DNA of 12,828 nucleotides from Bacteroidales bacterium UBA3684. GTDB lineage: Bacteria; Bacteroidota; Bacteroidia; Bacteroidales; P3. Under the pieces are notes generated by a model. That model searched no databases. It was given only the letters and a program-made list of their open reading frames with translations, and was not told the origin of the DNA. The DNA is taken from assembly GCA_002372855.1 (NCBI GenBank), contig DFIZ01000062.1, forward strand, positions 1 through 12,828, given 5' to 3'. Below, piece after piece: positions 1-11,984 of this stretch; positions within the stretch are counted from its first letter, which is position 1, and every line of letters begins with the position of its first letter. Position numbers and translations under genes: made by a program.

Positions 1-127
1 TTCGGCATTTCTTATATTGTATTTATATCGTTCTTATATCGTTCTCATATAGTTCTCATATACTTCTTATATAGGTGATACAAGAAGTATATGAGAAGTA
101 TATAGGAACTATATGAGAAGGGCCGAA
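1..127. repeat. Large palindromic repeat, left copy (127 bp, 11-bp units)
   Basis: The element begins with TTCGGC at 1-6 and ends with GCCGAA at 122-127. Between them lie degenerate 11-bp units of the type TTCTTATATCG / TTCTCATATAC on the left arm and their complement AGTATATGAGA on the right arm. The arms meet at a 5-nt centre (AGGTG, 73-77), so the whole can fold as one long imperfect hairpin. The reverse complement of 12681-12796 matches it almost base for base, except that this copy has one extra 11-bp unit in its left arm. It starts 41 nt beyond the stop codon of the J-domain gene and could act as a transcription barrier, but no T-tract follows the stem on the minus strand. It encodes no protein. 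Whether it is mobile cannot be judged, because the outer flank lies outside the window. Confidence 0.9.
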
Positions 128-167
128 TCGGGTGGGTGTTTGACCCCCTTTTGAGCGGGTGGAAACA

Positions 168-998
168 CTACTTCATGCTGGGGCGGCGACGCTTGATTTC
201 GTCGTAGGCCTGGTTGATTTCCTTCATCTGTTCGGCGGCGTTGCGCTGCATTTCCTCGCCCATGCCGGCCACGCGGTCGGGATGGTACTTCATGGCCATT
301 TTGCGGTAGGCCTTGCGCACGTCGTCGTCGGAGGCCGAGCTGTTGATGCCGAGCACCTTGTAGGGGTCCTTGGTGTAGGTCGAACGGCCAGCGGAGCCAC
401 CGGAGCGGCCGGAGCCGCCGGAGTAGCCCGTGCCGGAATAGCCCGTGTGGCGCTCGTGGATGGAGGTGTAGTCGCCCTGCGAGATGCCGAGGTACTGGCT
501 GATGAGGCGCAGCATGTTGAGCTCGCTCTGCTGGAAGTCGCCGTCGGCGCCGCCGATGCCGAAGAGGAAGTCGACCATGTGATAGCGCGTGTTGTAGTCG
601 GTGTTGACTTTGATCTGGGCGCAGACCTGGTCGATGGGTATCTCCTGCTTCACCATCTGCTGCAGCACTTTGAGCATCTGCTTGCCTTTTTCCTCGCCGT
701 AGTTCTGCAGGAGGAAACGCTTGACAAAGTCCAGCTCGCTCTTTTTGACGTTGCCGTCGACTTTCATGACGGCGGCTATGAGGACCATCAGTGCCACGTT
801 GACGTCGGCCTGGGTGCCGGTGTTGCGATAGGGGCCGCGGTGCGGGGTGCCGTCGGAGGTGTTGAAAAAGGAGGCCGAGGTGTCGCCGCCGGTGGCTTTG
901 GAAATGACGTTGCCCAGCAGGAGACCCAGCAGGGCTCCGATGGGGCCGCCGAGACTCCAGCCCAGGCCGGCGAGAATAACTTTGGTGAAGAATCCCAT
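168..998 (-). CDS. Membrane-anchored TerB/J-domain co-chaperone (DjlA-like)
   Basis: The 276-residue protein has the DjlA-type architecture. A Gly-rich hydrophobic N-terminal segment (about 5-30) probably anchors it in the inner membrane. A TerB-like helical domain follows (about 64-180), then a Gly/Ser/Tyr-rich linker (about 184-208), then a C-terminal J domain (about 211-270) with the HPD motif at 239-241. J domains stimulate DnaK ATPase through HPD, so a cytoplasmic-face DnaK co-chaperone role at the membrane is likely; the client is unknown. It is the last gene of the long operon, 36 nt after the hydrolase stop, and that spacer is largely a heptad repeat. The ATG at 998 gives the complete membrane segment and no better upstream start is visible. 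The family call is firm; equivalence to E. coli DjlA is inference. Confidence 0.85.
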   Translation of the reverse strand: MGFFTKVILAGLGWSLGGPIGALLGLLLGNVISKATGGDTSASFFNTSDGTPHRGPYRNTGTQADVNVALMVLIAAVMKVDGNVKKSELDFVKRFLLQNYGEEKGKQMLKVLQQMVKQEIPIDQVCAQIKVNTDYNTRYHMVDFLFGIGGADGDFQQSELNMLRLISQYLGISQGDYTSIHERHTGYSGTGYSGGSGRSGGSAGRSTYTKDPYKVLGINSSASDDDVRKAYRKMAMKYHPDRVAGMGEEMQRNAAEQMKEINQAYDEIKRRRPSMK

Positions 999-1002
999 AT
1001 AT

Positions 1003-1030
1003 GGTTTAAGGTTTAAAGTTTAAGGTTTAA
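1003..1030. repeat. Heptad array GGTTTAA/AGTTTAA (4 units)
   Basis: On the plus strand four consecutive 7-nt units read GGTTTAA, GGTTTAA, AGTTTAA, GGTTTAA. They fill most of the 36-nt spacer between the hydrolase stop codon and the start of the J-domain gene. No ribosome binding site or promoter is recognisable in the spacer. It belongs with the other heptad arrays of this window. Confidence 0.85.
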
Positions 1031-1034
1031 GGGG

Positions 1035-3328
<2,294 letters not shown>

Positions 3329-3332
<4 letters not shown>

Positions 3333-3910
3333 TGTCGTAAAATATTATCGATGAAGGCCACCTGCCACTGGCGGGGATTGCCCTCATAATTGAGAATCAC
3401 ATAATCGGCGCGGCGCATCATCTCCTCGGCGGGCAGCTGGTGGGAGATGCGGGCCATGAGTTCTTCGCGGCTCACAGCGTCGCGTTCGCTCAGACGGGCC
3501 AGACGCTCGTCGAGTTGCAAATAGACACATATCACCTTGTCCATCAGACGGTCGAGGCCATAATCGTAGAGAATGGCACATTCGAAAAGTACGTATGGCG
3601 CATCGGAATGGAGGCTGCAGAAGCGGTCGAAGGCCTGCATGACTCGCGGATGGACCAACGCGTTGAGTCCCGCCAGCAGAGACGGCGAGGCGAAGACGCG
3701 CGAGGCAATGAGGCGTTTGTCGGCCGTGCCGTCGGGACGGAAGACATCGTCGCCGAGCAGTGCACGCACCTCGGCCAGGAAGGCGGGATCCAAATAGAGG
3801 TCGGCACCGGCCTTGTCGGCCATGAAAGACGGGACGCCCAGCTTGGCGAACTCGGCCACGACGGTGCTCTTGCCGCACCCCATGCCCCCGGTGATGCCTA
3901 CCTTTTTCAT
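3329..3910 (-). CDS. coaE: Dephospho-CoA kinase
   Basis: The 193-residue cytoplasmic enzyme phosphorylates the ribose 3'-OH of dephospho-CoA with ATP, the last step of coenzyme A synthesis. The Walker A loop is GGMGCGKS at 8-15. An early conserved Asp (D32), an HP pair near 87-88 and a lid-region R-x-S-x-R-D pattern (about 139-144) fit the family, and the length is normal. The open frame continues far upstream, but the Met at 3910 directly precedes the P-loop sequence and lies 8 nt after the ybbR-like stop, so that start is chosen. The stop overlaps the hydrolase start by 4 nt. Its place after yajC and the YbbR-like gene is, as far as I recall, a common Bacteroidota arrangement. Confidence 0.95.
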
Positions 3911-3918
3911 GCGCGGGA

Positions 3919-4890
3919 CTATTTGATGATAACGTATTCGATTTCGGACGGGTTGACGCTGCGGATACGCACGTTGCGGGGGAAACGGCTCACGCGGAGC
4001 TTGAGGCGCTGGAGGCCGGAGCGTATGTCTCCATAGTTGGCACTGACCGAGAAACGGTCGGCCGAGACGGTGCCGAGGTCCTCCTGGGCCACCCATACAT
4101 TGAGCTCTACATGATCGGGATAGAGACGCAGGGCGTGGGAAGAATCGGCGTCGGACACCGTCACCGGGACACTGAAGCGACGCTCGATAAAGCGTTTGAC
4201 GGGAATGGCGACGGAAATGGTGTCGGCCGAAGCATAGATGTCGCCGTGCCGGCGCCATGTGCCATCGAGGGCGATACGATAGGTCTTGCTGGCACGCACA
4301 CCGTTGATTTCCATCGGCTTCACACCAATGAGGTCGATGGCGTCGAGCACGTCGCGCGGACCGTAGAGCGTCACCTCGGCAGGTGTCACCTGCGGCTCGC
4401 CGTAAAGGCCATATCCGTCGGAGAAATTGATGTGCAACGCTCCAAGGTCGGGCGTGAAGGTGCGGCTGGCACGCTCGTTGAGGACTATATGCAGCGAATC
4501 CCTTGTGCCGCCGATGAAGTGCATGCCCATCGAGTAGAGCTGCGACGAGAGCTGCGACGAGAGGTCGTTCAGCGCCACCGTGCGGTGGAGATCCATCACC
4601 TCTTCCCTTCTGCGGGTATAGCGGTGCACCATCTCGCTGTTCATGTCGACCTGCACGACGAGTCCCTGGCGGCGCAGGCTGTAGAATAGGGCGTTGAACC
4701 CCGTGGCCTCCACCTTGAGGGTGAGGGCGGTATCGCTGCTTACCACCGCATAGCGCTTCGCGTCGTAGCCGCCGAACTGTACCTTTGCCGGCAGGCTGTA
4801 CTCGTGGCTTTCGGACATGGCTATAGCCAACCATACCAGGGCGGTAATCCCCAGCACGACAAGGAAACTTCTGACCTGCCGTCCACGCAT
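3919..4890 (-). CDS. YbbR-like domain membrane protein
   Basis: The 323-residue protein has a short basic N-terminus, one membrane helix (about 8-25) and a long beta-rich extracytoplasmic part. That part resembles the tandem YbbR-like domains of the CdaR family, with repeated VTLYGP- and VPVTV-like strands. In Firmicutes CdaR modulates the diadenylate cyclase CdaA; no cyclase gene is present here, so that role should not be transferred. It sits between yajC (15-nt spacer) and coaE (8-nt spacer). The start at 4890 is supported by an unusually good ribosome binding site at 4899-4907. A 12-bp tandem duplication at 4536-4559 produces an SSQLSSQL stretch near residue 115. The fold call is fairly secure; the function is unknown. 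Confidence 0.82.
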   Translation of the reverse strand: MRGRQVRSFLVVLGITALVWLAIAMSESHEYSLPAKVQFGGYDAKRYAVVSSDTALTLKVEATGFNALFYSLRRQGLVVQVDMNSEMVHRYTRRREEVMDLHRTVALNDLSSQLSSQLYSMGMHFIGGTRDSLHIVLNERASRTFTPDLGALHINFSDGYGLYGEPQVTPAEVTLYGPRDVLDAIDLIGVKPMEINGVRASKTYRIALDGTWRRHGDIYASADTISVAIPVKRFIERRFSVPVTVSDADSSHALRLYPDHVELNVWVAQEDLGTVSADRFSVSANYGDIRSGLQRLKLRVSRFPRNVRIRSVNPSEIEYVIIK

Positions 4891-4898
4891 CAGGATGG

Positions 4899-4907
4899 AA
4901 CCTCCTT
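4899..4907 (-). promoter_or_regulatory. Strong Shine-Dalgarno site for the ybbR-like gene
   Basis: The minus strand reads AAGGAGGTT here, overlapping the end of the yajC stop codon. The GGAGG core is followed by 10 nt and then the ATG at 4890. Near-perfect anti-16S complementarity is unusual in Bacteroidota, and the other starts in this window that I inspected lack it. It fixes the start of the YbbR-like protein. Confidence 0.7.
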
Positions 4908-5229
4908 ACTTTTTCTCCTCGCCACTGGCGGCGGGGGCGGGCTGCACCATGCTCTTCTCGACGGTCATCACCACGCCGTTGGCCACCTCGACGTCCACGG
5001 TGGTGGCTTCGACATTGTGCACCTTGCCGTAGATGCCGCCGGAGAACAGCACGCGGTCGCCTTTCTGAAGTCCCTCACGGAACTTGCGCTCCTCCTTCTC
5101 TTTCTTGCGCTGCGGACGGAGCATCAGTATCCACATAACAACCAGGATGATGATGATGAAAATCATCGAACCGCCCATTCCGCCTCCTTGAGGCTGGGCC
5201 TGCATAAGAATAAACTGTGTCAGATTCAT
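4906..5229 (-). CDS. yajC: Sec translocase accessory subunit YajC
   Basis: The 107-residue protein has the standard YajC layout: a short N-terminus, one membrane helix (about 21-38, Ile/Val rich), the diagnostic LRPQRKKEKE at about 37-46, and a small cytoplasmic beta domain with GDRVLFSGGIYGKV. YajC associates with SecDF/YidC and assists SecYEG-dependent export at the inner membrane. It follows the DUF1573 lipoprotein gene after a spacer holding a heptad array and an A-rich leader, and precedes the ybbR-like gene by 15 nt. Length and motif match the family. The C-terminal tail (PAPAASGEEKK) is low-complexity, as is usual. Confidence 0.93.
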   Translation of the reverse strand: MNLTQFILMQAQPQGGGMGGSMIFIIIILVVMWILMLRPQRKKEKEERKFREGLQKGDRVLFSGGIYGKVHNVEATTVDVEVANGVVMTVEKSMVQPAPAASGEEKK

Positions 5230-5254
5230 ATTGTTGTTTTGTTTTTCTAAATAA

Positions 5255-5282
5255 ATTAACTCTTAACTCATAACTCTTAACT
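5255..5282. repeat. Heptad array AGTTAAG/AGTTATG, downstream of the DUF1573 gene
   Basis: On the minus strand four 7-nt units read AGTTAAG, AGTTATG, AGTTAAG, AGTTAAT. They start immediately after the DUF1573 stop codon (5284-5286) and lie within the spacer before yajC. Bases 5257-5285 are identical to 5743-5771, so the DUF1573 gene lies between two direct copies of a 29-bp sequence. Confidence 0.9.
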
Positions 5283-5283
5283 C

Positions 5284-5736
5284 TCAATACCCCACCTGCG
5301 CCGTAATCTTCAGCTTGCTGCGCGCCGGCTGGGCGTTGCTCAACACGGTGACTTCCTGATACTGCTGTCCTCTCTTGCCCGAGCTGTTGAACGACACAGT
5401 GATGTATCCGTCGCCACCGGGGGCGATGCGCTCTTTGGGGAAACTGGCGACAGTGCAGCCACAGGTGGCGCTGCAACCGCTGATGATCAAGTCGGCGGAA
5501 CCGGTGTTGCGGAAGTGGAAACTGAAACTGATGTTCTCGCCTTCCGACAGACGGCCGAAGTCGTGCAGGTCCTGGTCGAAGGTCATTACCGGCACCTTGG
5601 TGGTATTGTCGTAGCCCTCGGCGCTCTTCGGATTGTTGATGAGGTCCACATCGACCTCGTTGGTCTTGGTTCCGCCGCCGCAGCCGGCAACCACCAGGGC
5701 ACCCATCAGCATTAAACTATAAACTATCTTTTTCAT
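5284..5736 (-). CDS. DUF1573 lipoprotein
   Basis: The 150-residue protein has a lipoprotein signal: a hydrophobic segment (about 4-17) followed by the lipobox VAGC with C19 as the lipidated residue. After a short linker comes one DUF1573 domain (about 50-148), an Ig-like beta domain recognisable by HDFGRLSEGE, FRNTGSADLIISG and the GCSATCGCT motif at 87-95. The three Cys in that motif are typical of the family, whose molecular function is not established. It probably faces the periplasm. The ATG at 5736 is embedded in a heptad unit (AGTTATG), 26 nt after the nusB stop. The start is supported because it leads directly into the signal peptide. Confidence 0.88.
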   Translation of the reverse strand: MKKIVYSLMLMGALVVAGCGGGTKTNEVDVDLINNPKSAEGYDNTTKVPVMTFDQDLHDFGRLSEGENISFSFHFRNTGSADLIISGCSATCGCTVASFPKERIAPGGDGYITVSFNSSGKRGQQYQEVTVLSNAQPARSKLKITAQVGY

Positions 5737-5768
5737 AACTCCTAACTCTTAACTCATAACTCTTAACT
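5734..5768. repeat. Heptad array AGTTAAG/AGTTATG/AGTTAGG, upstream of the DUF1573 gene
   Basis: Five consecutive 7-nt units on the minus strand read AGTTAAG, AGTTATG, AGTTAAG, AGTTAGG, AGTTATG. The first contains the nusB stop codon (TAA, 5763-5765) and the last contains the DUF1573 start codon (5734-5736). The entire nusB-DUF1573 junction is therefore repeat sequence. Bases 5743-5771 duplicate 5257-5285. Confidence 0.9.
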
Positions 5769-6715
5769 CTCCACCAGTCCCCGGCCGCTCTTCTTGATGC
5801 GGCCTTTCGAACGCAACTCGGCCACCAGCTTGTCCAGTATGCCGTTGATGAACAGTTTGCTGCGCTCCGAACTGAATTCCTTCGAAAGCTCGATGTACTC
5901 GTCCACGGTCACCTTCTCCGGTATCGACGGGCAACCCGTGAACTCGGCCACGGCCATATTGATCAGCAGGATGTCCATTTTCGACACACGGTCGAATTCC
6001 CATCCCTGCAGGTGGCCTCTTATGAGCGACTCCGACTCCTCGCGGCAGGCTATCGTGTCCCGCAACAGCTGGCGGGCAAAGTCCATGTCGGCCTCGTCCT
6101 TCTCCTCGCGCTTGTCGTACATCACAGGCCATATCATGGCCTCGTCGAAGTTTTCCTCCGTCAGCGTCTTCAGCATCATGTAGTTGTACTGGGCTATCTG
6201 CTCGTAGTCGTCCTCCCACAGCAGGCTTCTCTCGCTCAGCACCGCCGTCAGCGCCTCGCGGTTCATCAGGTAGCGGAACAGCAGAATGGCGAATTCCTTG
6301 TCCTTCTCGAATCCGCGTTCCTCTTCGTAGGCATACTTCGTATATTCAGGGCGTTTGCGGAAGTCCATGAAGGCCTCCCTCACCAGGTCGCTGTGCGTCT
6401 CCCAGCAGCCGCACCACGCCTCGCGGTGCTTCTTCAGCTCGAAGTTGTCCTCCATTCTGCGGATGAACTCGTTCTCCCCCAGCCTCATGCTCGGGTTGCG
6501 GTCCTCCTCCGTCGGGCGGAACTTCTTCTTGCCCTCTTCCAACAGCTGCATGCCCTCTTCCACAAACCGCGGCAGCAACGCCACCTGCAGCACCCCCAGC
6601 TCGTTCAGTTTGCCTATGTTGTATTCGAAGCTCTTGGCCACCGTGATGGCATCCCTCTCGTCGCAGCGTCCGGCATACACCGTCTGCAACACCTTGCTTC
6701 TCAAAAAATGTCTGC

Positions 6716-6722
<7 letters not shown>
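5763..6722 (-). CDS. nusB: Transcription antitermination factor NusB (long Bacteroidota form)
   Basis: The 319-residue protein has a classical NusB signature in its C-terminal part (about 240-305): [18 protein letters not shown], then [18 protein letters not shown] and FINGILDKL. NusB binds boxA RNA with NusE (ribosomal protein S10) and supports antitermination of rRNA operons. It is more than twice as long as E. coli NusB; the extra sequence is N-terminal, helical and charged, as in Bacteroidota homologues I know. The start [10 protein letters not shown] at 6722 overlaps the leuS stop by 7 nt. The last two codons and the stop lie at the edge of the heptad array, so the present C-terminus may have been shaped by repeat insertion. 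Confidence 0.92.
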
Positions 6723-9625
<2,903 letters not shown>

Positions 9626-9671
9626 TTTATATCAATCTTTTATCTGCCGACCTACACTCGGCCGCAAAATG

Positions 9672-9702
9672 CAAATATAATAAAAATACTCCACATGGCA
9701 AA
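9672..9702 (-). promoter_or_regulatory. Bacteroidota-type promoter of the leuS operon
   Basis: On the minus strand a TTTG -33 element (9699-9702) is followed after 19 nt by TATATTTG (9672-9679), matching the -7 consensus TAnnTTTG. This spacing is the established one for the primary sigma factor of Bacteroidota. Transcription should begin around 9665, giving a leader of about 40 nt before leuS. Confidence 0.8.
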
Positions 9703-9754
9703 ATTTTTCTTCTCCCCTGCCCTCCGCAGCCTTCCGGCCCCGTCCGTCGGCGAC

Positions 9755-9807
9755 AAAAAAACAGAACGAAAAGAACAATCGGAAATTTCCTTTCCTGTTC
9801 TTTTCGT
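9755..9807 (-). terminator. Candidate intrinsic terminator after the lipoprotein operon
   Basis: On the minus strand a perfect 12-bp stem (ACGAAAAGAACA complement pair, 9796-9807 with 9766-9777) with an 18-nt loop is followed by TCTG and seven T (9755-9761). It lies 58 nt past the stop of the last lipoprotein gene and just upstream of the leuS promoter. The stem is AT-rich and so only moderately stable. A second 7-bp pairing, 9809-9815 with 9776-9782, overlaps one arm and would compete with the terminator stem. Confidence 0.6.
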
Positions 9808-9864
9808 CCCGATTGAGAAAAAAAGCCCTGATTAAAAAACAACTCTGGTCGAGATTGCGGCAGC

Positions 9865-10494
9865 CTACTGCTGAGCCCCGGCCTGGTAGAGGACCGCGCC
9901 CGTACTGTCGGTCACACTGACAAGGTAGAAGTCGTTCAGCCGGATCATCCCCAGTCCACGTACCCACAGGGCAGTATCTGGATTCTCCATCCTAGGATCA
10001 GTCAACACCAACGTGTCGCCGAAATCACGTGTCACAAAATGCCCCTGCTCGTCAAATGTCGCATTTAATCGACAAAATACTGGTCGGATGGAAAAATCGG
10101 GAGAAAAAATTTTACAGAACTCTAATTCCATAAAAATTGAACTGAACCTCTCCGAAACCGATCTCATAAAATACACATCCACGATGTCTCTTCCGACAGA
10201 AAAGTCATCTCCGGGACGAGCAAAGTATGTCGTTCTTCCATTTTCGCAGGAAAACCCAGCGCCATCGTCTTCCCATTCATATGGTGCCGGAGGAGAAGTA
10301 CGCAACTCATGCCCAACCAGCTCTATTGTAGTATCATTCGAAGCATTTTTATAAACGAATGTCATTCCCTTCATATCGGGCACATATTCTTCCAAGTCTG
10401 CCGGTATAGCATATTCACATCGATAAATCTTGCCTTCGCACCCGCCCAAAAACAGACAAATACCGAGGACGTAAAATAAAAAACCGTTTTTCAT
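9865..10494 (-). CDS. Hypothetical lipoprotein (209 aa)
   Basis: I do not recognise a family. The N-terminus is a lipoprotein signal (hydrophobic 4-16, lipobox LGGC, C19), so the protein should be anchored in the periplasm or at the outer membrane. The mature part has scattered Cys (such as C26), many aromatic residues, and alternating strands near the end (LVLTDPRMENPDTALWVRGLGMIRLNDFYLVSV), suggesting a compact beta-rich domain. No membrane helix follows. It lies 65 nt below the preceding lipoprotein gene, in the same direction, and is probably the last gene of the sigma-factor operon, though no separate promoter can be excluded. Base composition is visibly more AT-rich than the sigma gene or leuS. 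The start at 10494 is fixed by the signal peptide. Confidence 0.75.
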   Translation of the reverse strand: MKNGFLFYVLGICLFLGGCEGKIYRCEYAIPADLEEYVPDMKGMTFVYKNASNDTTIELVGHELRTSPPAPYEWEDDGAGFSCENGRTTYFARPGDDFSVGRDIVDVYFMRSVSERFSSIFMELEFCKIFSPDFSIRPVFCRLNATFDEQGHFVTRDFGDTLVLTDPRMENPDTALWVRGLGMIRLNDFYLVSVTDSTGAVLYQAGAQQ

Positions 10495-10559
10495 AATGTT
10501 CTATTTTTTTATTAGACGATTAAACTACAACTCCTATTGAATTCCTCATTGAATATTCA

Positions 10560-11174
10560 TCAATCGCATTCCCTACAATGCGAAGGCATTGTCCAATTCA
10601 TAAATCCCAATCCGGACAAGTTATTATTGTCTATCCGATTATTCAGGATTGCGGTGTCGGTGTGGATATCATCCTCCACAGGAACATCAAGGGTGATATG
10701 GCGATTGTAGAACTTGGTTCTGGTATAATAGCATCCTGCATCATCGCAGCTGCATCTCCCATAGCAATAGAACCACTCAAAGACACACTCCTCCGGCATA
10801 ATCTTGTAATCCTTCCAATGTTCGAGCCAGTCGTCCGGGACGTTGCCCGTCTCCAGGTCGGAATATGTCAACGTCAGGTAATGAATCATCCCTCTAGGAT
10901 TGATGAGCTTGGGAATGTTTCCTCCCAAATAGTAACCTCCATGCAGCTTTATTGGAGCGAATCCCGAAATATAATATGCCGTCGAATCGTCAGTATTACT
11001 GATTACAACAACATTGTTGGAATAATCTTTCCCCTCCCTGAATTTATACACATAAAGTGAATAGTATTCAGGGCCGTCTATCCTCATGTTCCTGTCGCAT
11101 GGAGATTCGTGGCAGGACGCAAAAAGGACTGCAAATACACATGGCAATACCAATGCAAAGGCTGTTTGTTTCAT
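10560..11174 (-). CDS. Hypothetical Cys-rich lipoprotein (204 aa)
   Basis: No family is recognised. Starting at 11174, the protein has a lipoprotein-like signal (hydrophobic 5-19, FASC with C21). The frame is open to an ATG at 11228, but that would overlap the upstream gene by about 50 nt and bury the signal peptide, so the later start is preferred; it lies 4 nt after the upstream stop. The mature protein is rich in Tyr and has a Cys cluster (C130, C137, C141, C143, C148) plus two C-terminal Cys (C200, C203), which could form disulfides in the periplasm or bind a metal. It is encoded in AT-richer DNA than its sigma-factor neighbours. Export and lipidation are likely; the function is unknown. 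Confidence 0.75.
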   Translation of the reverse strand: MKQTAFALVLPCVFAVLFASCHESPCDRNMRIDGPEYYSLYVYKFREGKDYSNNVVVISNTDDSTAYYISGFAPIKLHGGYYLGGNIPKLINPRGMIHYLTLTYSDLETGNVPDDWLEHWKDYKIMPEECVFEWFYCYGRCSCDDAGCYYTRTKFYNRHITLDVPVEDDIHTDTAILNNRIDNNNLSGLGFMNWTMPSHCRECD

Positions 11175-11178
11175 AGGT

Positions 11179-11670
11179 TTAATTATTGGTTTGAATATTT
11201 TTTTCGTAATTATAATGAAGAATAGCATCTATCTGTTTTTCCGTATCGGTGTTGAAAATACTGACAACACGGTTGAGACGCGAGATACCTACAACGACGT
11301 TGTTTTCCATGTCGACAGTGTCCATCGGGAAGGCTGGATTCGATTTGAGGACAATTCTCACACTGACAATATCTTGACCGCTGTCTATTTTATTCTGCGT
11401 ATGTTCTGGAAGCTGGCGAATACGGAAATCAGCCCGCAGGGTGTCCCAGCCCTCGTCGTCGAGGGCGGTGACGGTGGTGACGTCGACGGCGAGGGTGTCG
11501 TTGACCTTGAAGCCCTCGATGAAGGCCACCGAGAGGTGGGGGTTGGGCTCGTAGCGGCGGTAGAGGTCGCTGACGCGCCGCGCCGCAGCCTCCCGCGGCA
11601 GCCACAGCGACAGGCCGGCGGCCACCAGGCACAGCGCCACGACGAGGATCCAGAACGTCCGGCGGCTCAT
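11179..11670 (-). CDS. Hypothetical single-pass membrane protein of the sigma-factor operon (163 aa)
   Basis: The protein has an Arg-containing N-terminus (MSRR), one membrane helix (about 5-24) and a soluble part of about 135 residues, predicted to be extracytoplasmic. That part has predicted beta strands (HLSVAFIEGF, TLAVDVTTVTALDD, DIVSVRIVLKSN) and no motif I can assign. The start at 11670 overlaps the stop of the 105-residue gene by 4 nt (ATGA); an in-frame GTG at 11706 is less convincing. The first half of the gene (11430-11670) is strongly GC-rich and the second half AT-rich. A role as sensor or partner of the small membrane protein encoded before it is inferred from position only. Confidence 0.75.
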   Translation of the reverse strand: MSRRTFWILVVALCLVAAGLSLWLPREAAARRVSDLYRRYEPNPHLSVAFIEGFKVNDTLAVDVTTVTALDDEGWDTLRADFRIRQLPEHTQNKIDSGQDIVSVRIVLKSNPAFPMDTVDMENNVVVGISRLNRVVSIFNTDTEKQIDAILHYNYEKNIQTNN

Positions 11671-11984
11671 GCTACGGTGGGGTTTTGGTTTTCGAGCAGG
11701 TAGCACACGGCGTTGTAGGCCTCCCGGGGGTCGGCATGGGTGACGACGTTGCCGTAGGGCGCGGCGAGGCGCAGCACGGCGGGCAGGCCCACGGAGAGCG
11801 CCAGCAGCAGCGCCGCCGCGGTGGTGCGCCGCAGCCAGGCGGCATGGGCACGCCGCTGCGCCCAGCGGCGGTTGTCGGCCTCCAGGGCCCGGGCCAGGCG
11901 CCCGTCGGGACTCCCCCCGGCGCCACGGCGCGCGGCACCGGCATACAGCAGACGGGCAAGTTCTTTGTCGTTCGGTAGGTTCAT
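11667..11984 (-). CDS. Small single-pass membrane protein, candidate anti-sigma factor (105 aa)
   Basis: This short protein has an Arg/Ala-rich, probably cytoplasmic N-terminal part (1-53), one membrane helix (about 54-76) and a 30-residue extracytoplasmic tail ending in LLENQNPTVA. No zinc-finger anti-sigma motif (HxxxCxxC) is present and no family is recognised. It starts within the stop codon of the sigma gene (ATGA overlap) and ends within the start codon of the next gene, the coupling expected of co-produced partners. By analogy with ECF sigma/anti-sigma pairs, the cytoplasmic arm could hold the sigma factor at the membrane; that is inference. The paired overlaps make it very likely that this short gene is real. 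Confidence 0.75.
   Translation of the reverse strand: MNLPNDKELARLLYAGAARRGAGGSPDGRLARALEADNRRWAQRRAHAAWLRRTTAAALLLALSVGLPAVLRLAAPYGNVVTHADPREAYNAVCYLLENQNPTVA

Noticed and set aside
9626..9864. T-box or other tRNA-sensing leader for leuS
   Set aside because: No T-box sequence or specifier stem is seen, the promoter lies after the hairpin, and T-boxes are characteristic of other phyla.
11175..11228. ATG at 11228 for the Cys-rich lipoprotein
   Set aside because: It would overlap the previous gene by about 50 nt and place 18 residues in front of a good lipoprotein signal.
11671..11706. GTG start at 11706 for the 163-residue membrane protein
   Set aside because: The ATG at 11670 makes the typical ATGA overlap and begins right before the membrane helix; the earlier start adds a Pro/Lys-rich stub.
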